NCBI GenBank assembly: GCA_002437725.1
Contig: DJRF01000009.1
Coordinates: 1-47,965 of the forward strand
DNA from: Treponema sp. UBA6367
GTDB taxonomy: Bacteria; Spirochaetota; Spirochaetia; Treponematales; Treponemataceae
Length of the DNA stretch: 47,965 bases
Reading direction: 5' to 3'
The translations under genes and the position numbers were made by a program. Below, piece by piece: positions 9,366 through 17,683 of this stretch; position 1 is the first letter of the stretch; each line of letters starts with the position of its first letter. Under the pieces are notes generated by a model. The model was not told the origin of the DNA. It was given only the letters and a program-made list of their open reading frames with translations, and searched no databases.

Positions 9366-11024
9366 CTAAAAGTTGAGTTCGACCTTAATGATTTTTATAA
9401 AATAGTCGATTTCTATTCTTACTCTATTAAGAAACTGTTTTTCACAAGAAGGAGCGTATCCGTCTGGAAAATGGATGTAAAGGTATTCTCTTTGTTTTAA
9501 AATGGACATTATAGTTGCATCCACATCTTTTTGGGGAATTACTTTTTTGCCAGTTAAAATATTCTTTAGTCTACTTAATGCTGCTAGTTCTTCTTTTAAA
9601 AAATCAATCCAATTTTCGCCTTGTTCATTTTTTTTGGCTGATTTGAAATATGTATCTTGCAAACTTTTTTCAGTGTAAAAGTATTCTCTTATTTTTTCTA
9701 TTGAAGTTTGTTTTATTCCAAGAGAAATACCTGTCTTTCCGCAGTCAAATAAATTTTCAGATTTAGAAAATGTATATCTAAAAAGTTCCGCATAGGAAAG
9801 CATTATTTTGCTAGAAAATACATACTTTCCGTCTTTGCCAATTGTTTTTAGGCACGTTTGCGGCAATGCAGTTGGAACAAAATAAAACGGTTCTAGACGA
9901 TAAGAGATGCTTCTCCTTTTTTTGTCATGCATAGAAAGTTTTACATGGGAGAATCCTAAAGAAAAAGAAAAATCCATGCCCGAAAAAAATATGGGAACAT
10001 CTTTGCTGCCTCTAATAAGAAGTGCAAGGTAAATTGCAGATAAGCCTACAGAGCCTAGGGGTGGGAGTTCTGAAACTGTAAAATTCTTTGACTTTATTCT
10101 ATTTAGAAAATTTGATTCGCAAAACATTGAAAGATAAAATAAAGAATCGTTTTTTTTAGGTATCGAAGCGCATGAGCTTAAACTGCAGATAAGAGTTTTA
10201 AAGTTATTTTTACAACCTGTAAAGGCGTTTGCAATTATTGCTTGCGCTTCTTCGCAAACTGCATAGTCTGCGCACATATTTAACTCTTTAAGCGTTGGCA
10301 AAAGCACGTCTGTTGCAATAATACAAAGTTTGTCTTGAATTGGTTTTACATACTTTAATGTTTCTAACGCACTTTCGCCTGCGCCGCAAACAACTATAGG
10401 TTTGTTTATTTGCGGAAGAGCTTGGTTTTTAGAAGTAAAACTTAAATTCTTAAATATGTTTGAAGAATATTTTCTTCCCATTTTTATTAGAGTAACTCTA
10501 TTTTTCCAAAACTGAGAAACAGAATCTCTGCAAGCCATAAATAGTCTTTCATAAAAATCTTTGTAAAAAATAGAACCCGCGCTAAATTCTATTTTTATAA
10601 CTCTTTTAAAAAATCCAGGTTTTAGGAAATTAAAACCTGTTAAGCTGTTTTGTTCCTTGTTTAATTTCAATGGCAAGTCAAAAAGTTCTTTGTAATCTAA
10701 TAAAATAAACTTTTTTTCTTTGCTGCAAGAAAGATTCTTTGTTTTTTCTTCTGCGAATTTAAAAAGTTTTTTGTCAGCTTCGCAGCCAATCATTAAACAG
10801 TTTTTAGGCAGCTTTTTTGCAAGCTCTTCAAGCCCGTATTCCAAAATTGGCGAAATGCAAAGAATCAATGTTCCTTCAAGAATTTTATAACTTTCGACTA
10901 TTTCTTCAATACTTTTTTTGGGATTGTATTTAGAGTAAAGTAATTTATTTTTATATGAAACAGAAAAGCCCTGTCTAGTATCTACCAGGCAAGGCTCTTC
11001 TGTGTTGCTATTTGTTGCAAGCAT
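9366..11024 (-). CDS. DUF115 / Maf-like protein (motility-associated glycosylation family)
   Basis: A 552-residue protein with the DUF115 (MptE-like) domain: VVCGAGESALETLKYV in the middle is followed by the IATD and ADYAVCEEAQ-like segments of the family. Related Maf proteins in Campylobacter, Helicobacter and Aeromonas are thought to transfer nonulosonic acid to flagellin, and spirochaetal flagellins are glycosylated. That makes flagellin modification the best guess, but the substrate is inference. No signal peptide; cytoplasmic. It starts about 29 nt after the foldase gene on the same strand, with no convincing Shine-Dalgarno sequence, so it may be co-transcribed. A TACAAT box 11 nt before the ATG has no matching -35. 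Confidence 0.75.
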   Translation of the reverse strand: MLATNSNTEEPCLVDTRQGFSVSYKNKLLYSKYNPKKSIEEIVESYKILEGTLILCISPILEYGLEELAKKLPKNCLMIGCEADKKLFKFAEEKTKNLSCSKEKKFILLDYKELFDLPLKLNKEQNSLTGFNFLKPGFFKRVIKIEFSAGSIFYKDFYERLFMACRDSVSQFWKNRVTLIKMGRKYSSNIFKNLSFTSKNQALPQINKPIVVCGAGESALETLKYVKPIQDKLCIIATDVLLPTLKELNMCADYAVCEEAQAIIANAFTGCKNNFKTLICSLSSCASIPKKNDSLFYLSMFCESNFLNRIKSKNFTVSELPPLGSVGLSAIYLALLIRGSKDVPIFFSGMDFSFSLGFSHVKLSMHDKKRRSISYRLEPFYFVPTALPQTCLKTIGKDGKYVFSSKIMLSYAELFRYTFSKSENLFDCGKTGISLGIKQTSIEKIREYFYTEKSLQDTYFKSAKKNEQGENWIDFLKEELAALSRLKNILTGKKVIPQKDVDATIMSILKQREYLYIHFPDGYAPSCEKQFLNRVRIEIDYFIKIIKVELNF

Positions 11025-11053
11025 TTTAAACTTTTATTGTATTTATTGCTTTA

Positions 11054-12529
11054 TTAGTTATTTGAGCCAGAAAGCTTTGCTAAAAAATCATTAAGATTGT
11101 TAACAAGTTTCTTGCTTGAAAGAATCATTCTTGAAGAAGAGCTTTGGTCGTAATCTGCAATTGTATCTGCAATTTTTTCAGAAGGAATTGCTTCCGCTGC
11201 TTTGTCTTTTATAGAAGTTAATTCAAGAACAACAATATTTCTATTTAATACAATAGGTTCAGAAATCTGTTTTTCCTTTAGATTGAAAGCTGTTTTTAGA
11301 AAGTTTTCATTTCTAGGCGCGCCTGAAAGAGCTGCGCTTGAAGTGTCCATAGAATTAAGTATCGATGCATTTCCATAATTCAAAGGAAAAGCGGAAATAG
11401 TTTCTTTTTTTACATTATACTGTGAACAAGCCGCATTGAATCCTTTTTTTTCTGCAACAGAAATAAATGCTTTTGCAGTTTCTGTAAAGTAGTTTTCAAT
11501 ATGGCTATATTCATAAGCCGAAATATAGTTGTATACAGTATTTATAGTCTGCGAATCTGAAAAGTCAGGTTGAACAGGTTCGCCGTCTGCTCTAAAAATC
11601 GCATATTCATCAATTGCTGTAATTACTGGTTCACTTATGCCGCCTACTTCCAATGCTGCCACAGCATTCATATCTTTTTCATCTTTAATAATCTTTGTAA
11701 GTTGATATTGAAGTTTGCTATTCATTTTTCCACTTTCGCTTGTATAAGAGAACGTAGAATTTTCTGAAAGCGCGTCATCAAAAGAAATTTCGCCGTTTTT
11801 AATGCTTTTGGCAATTTTCTCCGCCTTTGATTTTTCTCTAATGGTTATTACAGATAAATCGTACTTTATGAACTTTTCAGCGTTAGCCTTTCCGTATGCA
11901 ACTTTTTCTGTTTCAGGATATTCATTCATATTAAATGAAGCCATATTGAACGAACGCTGTCCGTTATTCATGTTTTGAATGAACTTGATTTCTTCATCTG
12001 AAACTTTTTCTTCGTACAATGGATATTTTCCAATCTTTGTTGTTTGGCTTCCAAAATTGTCTTCATAAAATCTTTGGAAAGTATACTGTTTTTCAATATT
12101 TGAGCGCAGTTCTTCTACTCTTGATTTAGGGGCGTCCTGGTACATCTTTGAAGAATACTTGCCTTTGTCGTCAAGAAAATACTGCATCATTGTTCTATTA
12201 ACTTTAGAAACTGGAACTGTATAATTGCTTTCTTCTACAAAATCTAAGTAAGCCATAGTTCTTACGGTTTCATTGAAAGCCATAGAATATATATAACTCA
12301 TATCGTTTTCGTTAATTTCGTAGCCTTGCTGCTTAAAATATTCGTAATAATTTGAAGCAATGTTGTTAAAATCGGAGCCTTGCTCATAGCGAACTTCTTT
12401 TCCATTGTATTTTCCTAATACTGGAGTTTCTTGTTTTGTGCCACCTGAAAAAACAGGAACCGCAATAAAAACGAATGCGGAAAACAACAGTATGATAACG
12501 GCACCAATGGTATACGTAGTTTTTTTCAT
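11054..12529 (-). CDS. Periplasmic SurA/PpiD-like peptidyl-prolyl isomerase or chaperone
   Basis: A 491-residue protein with one N-terminal membrane segment (residues 7-28), then a SurA_N-like chaperone region (KYNGKEVRYEQ, helical through about residue 165). A divergent parvulin-like domain follows around residues 225-320 (KAEKIAKSIKNGEISFDDALSENS, then ALEVGGISEPVITAIDEYAIFR). The C-terminal part is helical with another PpiD-like motif (FNLKEKQISEPI). The architecture suggests an inner-membrane-anchored folding factor for exported proteins. The promoter at 12570-12598 and an AAGGAT box support the start. Activity as an isomerase is uncertain because the parvulin domain is diverged. Confidence 0.8.
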   Translation of the reverse strand: MKKTTYTIGAVIILLFSAFVFIAVPVFSGGTKQETPVLGKYNGKEVRYEQGSDFNNIASNYYEYFKQQGYEINENDMSYIYSMAFNETVRTMAYLDFVEESNYTVPVSKVNRTMMQYFLDDKGKYSSKMYQDAPKSRVEELRSNIEKQYTFQRFYEDNFGSQTTKIGKYPLYEEKVSDEEIKFIQNMNNGQRSFNMASFNMNEYPETEKVAYGKANAEKFIKYDLSVITIREKSKAEKIAKSIKNGEISFDDALSENSTFSYTSESGKMNSKLQYQLTKIIKDEKDMNAVAALEVGGISEPVITAIDEYAIFRADGEPVQPDFSDSQTINTVYNYISAYEYSHIENYFTETAKAFISVAEKKGFNAACSQYNVKKETISAFPLNYGNASILNSMDTSSAALSGAPRNENFLKTAFNLKEKQISEPIVLNRNIVVLELTSIKDKAAEAIPSEKIADTIADYDQSSSSRMILSSKKLVNNLNDFLAKLSGSNN

Positions 12530-12569
12530 AATAAAATCCTTGTAGTTTATTAATTATAGATAATTTATA

Positions 12570-12598
12570 ATTGTAACATTCTAAATACTAACTGTCAA
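12570..12598 (-). promoter_or_regulatory. Strong sigma70-type promoter of the SurA/PpiD-like gene
   Basis: Read on the minus strand: perfect TTGACA (12598-12593), a 17-nt spacer and TACAAT (12575-12570). The predicted leader of about 34 nt carries AGGAT at the expected distance from the ATG, which makes it a conventional counterpart to the leaderless promoters elsewhere in the window. Confidence 0.75.
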
Positions 12599-12626
12599 TT
12601 AATGTGTAAAATGTAATTATTTTGCT

Positions 12627-13388
12627 CTAAAAAAGTTCTAGCTCCTCTTTGGTCAAAAAACGCCAGCTTCCTGATTGCAAATCTTTTGGCAGTTCTAGTC
12701 TGCCTATTTTTGTTCGCTTTAAAAAGGAAACTTCGTTTTCAACTGCCAAGAACATTCTTTTTATCTGATGAAACTGGCCTTCGCTGATTGTAACCATGCA
12801 GTTTTTTTCAGAAATCCATGAAATTTGTCCGCCATTGCACACTGATGCTTGTGATTTTTTTTCTGCAGGAAGAGCAAATGGTGCGGAAAATACATTTTTT
12901 ATTCGTTCTTGTTCGTTTTTATTGCAAGTTTTTTTTAGCTCGACAAAATAAGTTTTTGGACATTTCGATTCAGGGCTGGTTAGTTTGTGCGAAAAGTCTC
13001 CGTCATCTGTAAGTATTAAAAGTCCTTCTGTATCTAGGTCAAGCCTTCCAACTGTATGTAAATTTAATGGATTAAAATAAAGGCTTTTACTATCAAAAAG
13101 CGAATAGACTGTTTTGTTTTTATCAGATACCGTTTTGCATACAACTCCGGAAGGCTTGTTCATTAATATATAGGTGTAGCTTTTAGGAAAAAAGGCACTG
13201 TTATTTATGAAAATCTTGCAATGTTTAAAATTGCTGGAATCTGCATTTGTTTGAATATCTACAAGTTCGTTTTCATTTTGCGTGCGCTTGTTATTGATGA
13301 GGATTTTGTTGTTTCTTAAAAAACTTTTTACGCTTCGTCTTGAGCAAATTTTGTTATCGATTAAAATTTTTGCAAGCTTTTTTTTCAT
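12627..13388 (-). CDS. 16S rRNA pseudouridine synthase, RsuA family
   Basis: A 253-residue RsuA/RluB/E/F-family enzyme. The N-terminal S4 RNA-binding domain (residues 3-45, with LAKILIDNKICSRR) is followed by the catalytic domain with GRLDLDTEGLL, whose Asp117 is the expected nucleophile. KTYFVEL and EGQFHQIKRM match the family. Family members make pseudouridine 516 in 16S rRNA or related positions in 23S rRNA; RsuA is my best fit by length, but RluB, RluE or RluF cannot be excluded. It lies downstream of tRNA-Asp and its terminator. No Shine-Dalgarno sequence is evident before the ATG. Confidence 0.88.
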   Translation of the reverse strand: MKKKLAKILIDNKICSRRSVKSFLRNNKILINNKRTQNENELVDIQTNADSSNFKHCKIFINNSAFFPKSYTYILMNKPSGVVCKTVSDKNKTVYSLFDSKSLYFNPLNLHTVGRLDLDTEGLLILTDDGDFSHKLTSPESKCPKTYFVELKKTCNKNEQERIKNVFSAPFALPAEKKSQASVCNGGQISWISEKNCMVTISEGQFHQIKRMFLAVENEVSFLKRTKIGRLELPKDLQSGSWRFLTKEELELF

Positions 13389-13415
13389 TTTATGATTAAG
13401 ATTTGCTTGTTAAAT

Positions 13416-13447
13416 AAAAAAAAACTTCCTAATTCTAGGAAGTTTTT
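13416..13447 (-). terminator. Intrinsic terminator of tRNA-Asp
   Basis: A perfect 12-bp stem (AAAAACTTCCTA at 13420-13431 with TAGGAAGTTTTT at 13436-13447) and a 4-nt loop, followed on the minus strand by a long T run. It begins one base past the tRNA 3' end. Confidence 0.85.
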
Positions 13448-13448
13448 A

Positions 13449-13522
13449 CGCGAGTGACGGGGCTCGAACCCGTGATCTCCGGCGTGACAGGCCAGCGCGA
13501 TAACCAGCTTCGCTACACCCGC
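13449..13522 (-). tRNA. tRNA-Asp (anticodon GTC)
   Basis: A 74-nt cloverleaf on the minus strand. The acceptor arm GCGGGTG pairs with CACTCGC (one G-T) and the discriminator is G. The D arm is GCGA/TCGC. The anticodon stem CTGGC/GCCGG encloses the loop CTGTCAC with anticodon GTC. The T arm is ACGGG-TTCGAAC-CCCGT. CCA is not encoded. Confidence 0.97.
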
Positions 13523-13536
13523 TTGATGTTTAGTAT

Positions 13537-13563
13537 ATTATACGTTTGTAAAAAAAGTGTCAA
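13537..13563 (-). promoter_or_regulatory. Promoter of tRNA-Asp
   Basis: Minus strand: perfect TTGACA (13563-13558) and perfect TATAAT (13542-13537), separated by only 15 nt. The overlapping TAATAT, 17 nt from the -35, is an alternative -10. It ends 15 nt before the tRNA 5' end. Confidence 0.65.
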
Positions 13564-13721
13564 CAGTATTTTTAAGAAAAATTGATTTTTTTTTAACAAA
13601 AATTTATTTTGAATTCTAAATTTTATGTGCTATATTAGATTTGCTATATTTTATTTTGTGCTGACTGTCAAAATTAATTTTTTTAATTTTAGGCGATTCT
13701 TGAATTTTTTGGAGTTTATAA

Positions 13722-14861
13722 ATGACTGACTACAAGAAATTTGGCTATCATTTTATTGATAATGAATTTTTTGAATTTTATTGCGATCCATCAGTTTATA
13801 AAGAAATAGTCGATGGAGATTCGGTTTATGTTTCTGGCACTTTTAATGGTTGGATAAACGGATCTGATTCTTCGTGGCTTCTAAAAAAAGTTGTGCGAAA
13901 AGGAAAAACTTTTTATTCGCTTCAGAAAAGAATACCTGACATAGATGTCCCTGGAAATTCTGGATTTCCAGAATTTAGATTTTATGTTATTTCTTCAGAT
14001 GGACATCACGTTTTAAAAGAAAATCCTGATGAAAAGAATGTATTTTTAAACAATCGCCTTATATTAAAAGATAGGGGAGATATAGAATTTGTAAAAAAGT
14101 TAAAATCTTTTAAAATTGTAAAAACTATGGAAGATTTTAATTTGGATTGTCCAGCTTGCCGTTCTGAAATAGCGAATTTCAGGCTTACGCCAGGAACTTC
14201 ATGTCTTTATAGAGGCTATCATCCATATAAGCGTTCTCGTCCTGAGCTTGATACAGAGGATTCTAGGCTTGATTACGTTTTAAAGGCTTTAGAAAAATAT
14301 GGAATTCAAAGCGATATAACTCTTTCTGGCTATGAAGTTGCATCTTCTTACGAAAACGAAAAGATGCCAGAAATTATAGAAAAAATAGAAAATAATGAAA
14401 ATCGCCTTTGCGTAGACATAGACTACAATCTTGTTTATTTTCATTCTGATGCGGCGGAGTTTTCAAATATTTTAAGAACTATTTCAAGGTTTATAATTTC
14501 AAAGCCAGCGCCTTTTTATATTCACTGCAGATTAGGAAGCGATAGAACTGGCGTAACTTGTGCAATCTTTGCCGCGTTGTGCGGTGCTTCTTGGGAAGAA
14601 ATTGCAGAGGATTATGAAAAAACTTCTAACTGTGGAATTGGTGAATACAGAAACAGAAAATTACTTTCCTATAGTTTAAAAAGAATGATTGGTTATGCTC
14701 CAGAGAGCGCTTCAAATTTATGTCATTTAATGCAGTCATATTTTTTAAAGGAAAATATTCTTTCTGCGGAAGAGCTGGAAAAACTTGTAAAAAAACTTTC
14801 TTCTCTTGAAGAAAAGCGTGAGTCAGATTTTTTTGATTTTGCAGGGAAACATATTTGCTAA
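13722..14861 (+). CDS. Fusion of a CBM48/AMPK-type glycogen-binding-like domain with a tyrosine phosphatase
   Basis: A 379-residue protein without signal peptide. Residues about 34-118 look like an E-set carbohydrate-binding module of the CBM48/AMPK-beta type: VYVSGTFNGW (35-44), a central strand region, FRFYVISSDGHH (85-96) and NVFLNNRLIL. Residues about 165-340 are a bacterial dual-specificity or tyrosine phosphatase: LYRGYHPYKRSRPE, then the P-loop HCRLGSDRTG with nucleophile Cys269 and Arg275. This domain pairing resembles the eukaryotic glycogen/starch phosphatases laforin and SEX4. A glycan phosphatase or a polysaccharide-anchored protein phosphatase is therefore possible, but that is inference. 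GGAG lies about 10 nt before the ATG. The next gene downstream is mrp, separated by a hairpin. Confidence 0.82.
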   Translation: MTDYKKFGYHFIDNEFFEFYCDPSVYKEIVDGDSVYVSGTFNGWINGSDSSWLLKKVVRKGKTFYSLQKRIPDIDVPGNSGFPEFRFYVISSDGHHVLKENPDEKNVFLNNRLILKDRGDIEFVKKLKSFKIVKTMEDFNLDCPACRSEIANFRLTPGTSCLYRGYHPYKRSRPELDTEDSRLDYVLKALEKYGIQSDITLSGYEVASSYENEKMPEIIEKIENNENRLCVDIDYNLVYFHSDAAEFSNILRTISRFIISKPAPFYIHCRLGSDRTGVTCAIFAALCGASWEEIAEDYEKTSNCGIGEYRNRKLLSYSLKRMIGYAPESASNLCHLMQSYFLKENILSAEELEKLVKKLSSLEEKRESDFFDFAGKHIC

Positions 14862-14919
14862 ATACAGCAATAAAAAAATGATATAAAAACAGTCGGAAAT
14901 GGCTCTTGTTTTTATCTTA

Positions 14920-14942
14920 AAAAGTTTGCGTTGCAAATTTTT
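14920..14942 (+). repeat. Palindromic intergenic repeat A, copy 1 (terminator-like)
   Basis: AAAAGTTTGC-GTT-GCAAATTTTT forms a 10-bp stem with one G-T pair and ends in a T run, directly before the mrp ribosome binding site. The core matches copies at 23782, 36331 and 47863. Here it could act as a weak terminator or attenuator between the phosphatase gene and mrp. Confidence 0.6.
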
Positions 14943-14955
14943 ATGGGAGGTTAGT

Positions 14956-15792
14956 ATGGCTGAAGAATGTTCACATGAATGTGGTTCGTGCGAAAAGTCT
15001 TGCGAGAAACGAGATTTTCACGTTGGGCTGCGTGCTGGAAGTTCTGTAAAGAAAGTTATAGGAATAGTAAGCGGTAAAGGTGGAGTTGGAAAATCTTTGG
15101 TTACAAGCCTGCTTGCTTGCAAGCTTTCAAAGGCTGGCTATAAAACTGCGATTTTGGATGCAGATATTACAGGTCCTTCAATTCCAGAAAGCTTTGGAGC
15201 AGGACAAAACCGTGCGGAAAGTGACGGGGAATCTCTAAATCCTGTGGTTACTGAATCTGGAATTCAGTTGATGTCCATGAATTTTCTTTTGGAAAACGAA
15301 AACGATCCTGTAATTTGGAGGGGGCCTGTTATTGCAGGCGCTGTAAAGCAGTTTTGGACGGATGTGAATTGGCGCGATGTTGACTTTATGTTTGTAGATA
15401 TGCCTCCAGGAACAGGAGATGTTCCTCTTACAGTTTTCCAATCTTTGCCAGTAGATGGAATAATTGTTGTTTCTTCTCCTCAGCAGTTGGTGCGCGTTAT
15501 TGTTGAAAAAGCTGTTAAAATGGCAAAAATGATGAACATTCCTGTTTTGGGACTAGTTGAAAATATGAGCTATGTAAAATGTCCTGATTGCGGAAAAGAA
15601 ATCACTGTCTTTGGAAAAAGCAACATAGACAATATTGCGGCCTCTTTTAATCTTCCTGTTTTGGCAAGAATTCCAATGGAAGAAAGCGTTTCCAGGGCAG
15701 TTGATGCTGGCGATATAGAAAGCATCGATAGTCCGTATTTAGATGAAGCCTGCAAAGTTGTTGAGTCGCTTATAAAACAGCCTGAAAATTAG
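14956..15792 (+). CDS. mrp: Mrp/NBP35-family P-loop ATPase, iron-sulfur carrier
   Basis: A 278-residue Mrp (ApbC/NBP35) ATPase. ATG 14956 is preferred over the upstream in-frame start at 14899 because GGGAGG sits 6 nt before it and the upstream stretch covers a hairpin. The N-terminus is Cys-rich (CSHECGSCEKSC, within the first 20 residues). The deviant Walker A is GKGGVGKS, followed by DADITGPSIPE and MPPGTGD. Near the C-terminus, VKCPDCGKE provides the CxxC that binds a bridging Fe-S cluster in dimers of this family. The role is Fe-S cluster assembly or transfer in the cytoplasm. The 3' end overlaps the convergent thioesterase gene by 4 nt. Confidence 0.93.
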   Translation: MAEECSHECGSCEKSCEKRDFHVGLRAGSSVKKVIGIVSGKGGVGKSLVTSLLACKLSKAGYKTAILDADITGPSIPESFGAGQNRAESDGESLNPVVTESGIQLMSMNFLLENENDPVIWRGPVIAGAVKQFWTDVNWRDVDFMFVDMPPGTGDVPLTVFQSLPVDGIIVVSSPQQLVRVIVEKAVKMAKMMNIPVLGLVENMSYVKCPDCGKEITVFGKSNIDNIAASFNLPVLARIPMEESVSRAVDAGDIESIDSPYLDEACKVVESLIKQPEN

Positions 15793-16190
15793 TTTTCTGG
15801 GTAAAGGCCTTCTACTAAAAATTCTTCAGGAATTTTAGAAGGTCTTCCCTGTGCATTTACGCTTGCCCAAGTTACTGTTGCTTGCGCGCAGACCGTTCCG
15901 TCTTCTTTTTTTATGGTCTGACAAAATTCTCCCATAATATGTTTTAGTTTTGTTGGTTCAGATTCTATAAACAGTTTGTCGTTTAAATGAGCAGAAGCTT
16001 TGTAGTGAATATCTATGTGTGTTACGTAAAGATAAAAGCCTGCTCTTACAAGGCCATTGTAGTCAAAATTAATTGAATTTAAAAAATCCATTCTAGCGTG
16101 TTCAAGGTAGTTTAGGTAAACGGCATTGTTTACATGGTTGTAAGAGTCGCATTCATAAGATCTTACGGAAAGCTCGGTTATATGTTTCAT
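15789..16190 (-). CDS. Hotdog-fold acyl-CoA thioesterase (4HBT/YbgC-FadM type)
   Basis: A 133-residue single-hotdog protein. The family signature is DSYNHVNNAVYLNYLEHAR (residues 15-33), with the catalytic-type Asp followed by HVNN and the ExAR motif. It should hydrolyse a CoA or ACP thioester; the substrate cannot be told. The ATG follows a TTTACA-17-TATAAT promoter by only 7 nt and has no Shine-Dalgarno sequence, so the mRNA is predicted to be leaderless. The 3' end overlaps mrp by 4 nt tail-to-tail, leaving no room for a terminator. Confidence 0.88.
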   Translation of the reverse strand: MKHITELSVRSYECDSYNHVNNAVYLNYLEHARMDFLNSINFDYNGLVRAGFYLYVTHIDIHYKASAHLNDKLFIESEPTKLKHIMGEFCQTIKKEDGTVCAQATVTWASVNAQGRPSKIPEEFLVEGLYPEN

Positions 16191-16197
16191 GTTTTGT

Positions 16198-16226
16198 ATT
16201 ATATTCAGAGCGCTTTTTGTTGTAAA
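16198..16226 (-). promoter_or_regulatory. Promoter predicting a leaderless mRNA for the thioesterase
   Basis: Minus strand: TTTACA (16226-16221), 17-nt spacer, TATAAT (16203-16198), then seven bases and the ATG at 16190. A normal start 6-8 nt past the -10 would fall on or next to the A of the start codon. Confidence 0.7.
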
Positions 16227-16274
16227 TAGATTAAAATCATGGTCTCACAAAAACTCGATTCTTAAGTTAAATGA

Positions 16275-16303
16275 TTGCTCCAAAATCTTGAAATTTGTAT
16301 AAT
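16275..16303 (+). promoter_or_regulatory. Promoter predicting a leaderless mRNA for the GH3 lipoprotein gene
   Basis: TTGCTC (16275-16280), 17-nt spacer, perfect TATAAT (16298-16303), six bases, then ATG at 16310. No purine-rich ribosome binding site lies between. Confidence 0.6.
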
Positions 16304-16309
16304 CTTTTC

Positions 16310-17650
16310 ATGAAGCTTTTTTTTAAAAAAACATTTTTTTTGCTCTGTGCAGTTTTCTTTGCATCTTGTTCTAATCGATTAGATGATTCCATTCTTGACA
16401 AAAAAGAGCTCCTTTGTAGAAAATCTGCATTAAAAGTTCAGCAAGAAATTGATTTTATCAATTTGAAGAAAAAAAATGCCTTTGAAGAGTTTTTTTCTAA
16501 CTTAAGCGAGGCGCAAAAGATTTCTCAATTATTTGTGGAAAATATTGAAGGAGATACAGTTTTTGTTCCTGTTGAAAAAACTGGCTCTTTATATGAATTT
16601 CAAAGTTCTAGGGAAGGAGAGGCTCTTATTCCCGGTGGATATTTATTTTTTTCGTTTAATTTAAAAGAGACCCCAAAGGAAATAATTAAGTTTACCAATT
16701 CTATAAAAAAGTTTTGCTATGAAAAACAGTTAGTTCCTCCTTTTTTGTCTATAGATCAGGAAGGTGGCTATGTAAACAGATTAAAAATAGTTTCAGGTCC
16801 GCTTCCTTCGCAGGAAAAAGTTTCTGAAATTCTTACTGTTGCACAGGCGTATAATTTATATTCTTTGCAAGCAAAGCAGATGAAAACCTTAGGTTTTGAC
16901 ATAAATCTTGCTCCTGTTGTAGAGGTTTGCACTGAGCAAAACAAAGTTTTTTTAGATGGCAGGAGTTTTGGTTCTGCTATCAAAGTTGAACAATACGGAA
17001 AAGCTTGCGTTAATGGATATAAAGCAAATGGAATAGAAACAGTTTTAAAACATTTTCCTGGCAATTCAAATACAGACCCCCACACAGGGCTTCCAGAAAT
17101 AAATCTTTCCATGGAAGAATTGAATAAACTTCTTTTGCCGTTTGAAAAAGTCCTTTCATTAAATCCGGCAGGAGTTTTAATGTCTCATGCAAGGACTACT
17201 GCTTTAGATAGTGAAAATCCCGCGTGTTTTTCTAAAAAATGGATTACCGAAAATCTTAGAAAACAAAAAAAATTCAAAGGAATTGTTTTTAGCGATGACG
17301 TTTTTATGGCTGCTCTTGCAAAAAATGGTTACCCTCCAGAAACTGCCGCTATAAAAGCAATTGAAGCAGGCATAAACTGCATAATGATTTCTGAAAAGCG
17401 CTTTGCCCCGTCTGCGATTGCTGTTCTAAAGAAAATGAATGAAGATGCTGAATTTTTAGAATTGGTAAATGAATCTGCAAAAAAAATTCTTTTATACAAG
17501 CTTTCTGCAGGAATCCTTTCTTACAGCTGTGATGAAAACGGTTCTTGGAAAGTTGTAATTCCATTTAAAAATCCTGATTATAATAGAAGTTTGGAAGAAT
17601 TCAATTCTGCAAGAAATAAAAATATTGATTTATATACTGACTTTTTTTAA
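16310..17650 (+). CDS. GH3-family beta-N-acetylhexosaminidase-like lipoprotein (NagZ-like)
   Basis: 446 residues from ATG 16310, which gives a clean lipoprotein signal (KKTFFLLCAVFFASC, Cys about residue 20); an in-frame TTG at 16295 lies inside the promoter. The GH3 barrel is recognisable: SIDQEGGYVNRL, FDINLAPVVEV, the KHFPG loop followed by DPHTGLPEI, and the nucleophile loop FSDDVFMAAL. In classic NagZ the loop reads KHFPGHG and then DSH; here it is KHFPGNS and DPH, so the dyad Asp and His are kept but the preceding His and Gly are replaced. Family members remove N-acetylglucosamine from muropeptides. A lipid-anchored form suggests periplasmic action. It is followed by the methyltransferase gene 33 nt later. 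Confidence 0.88.
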   Translation: MKLFFKKTFFLLCAVFFASCSNRLDDSILDKKELLCRKSALKVQQEIDFINLKKKNAFEEFFSNLSEAQKISQLFVENIEGDTVFVPVEKTGSLYEFQSSREGEALIPGGYLFFSFNLKETPKEIIKFTNSIKKFCYEKQLVPPFLSIDQEGGYVNRLKIVSGPLPSQEKVSEILTVAQAYNLYSLQAKQMKTLGFDINLAPVVEVCTEQNKVFLDGRSFGSAIKVEQYGKACVNGYKANGIETVLKHFPGNSNTDPHTGLPEINLSMEELNKLLLPFEKVLSLNPAGVLMSHARTTALDSENPACFSKKWITENLRKQKKFKGIVFSDDVFMAALAKNGYPPETAAIKAIEAGINCIMISEKRFAPSAIAVLKKMNEDAEFLELVNESAKKILLYKLSAGILSYSCDENGSWKVVIPFKNPDYNRSLEEFNSARNKNIDLYTDFF

Positions 17651-17683
17651 TGTATATCCCTTGAGCACATTACAGGAACTAAG

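Noticed and set aside
14899..14955. Upstream start for mrp.
   Set aside because: It lacks a ribosome binding site and covers the hairpin of repeat A, whereas ATG 14956 has GGGAGG at ideal distance.
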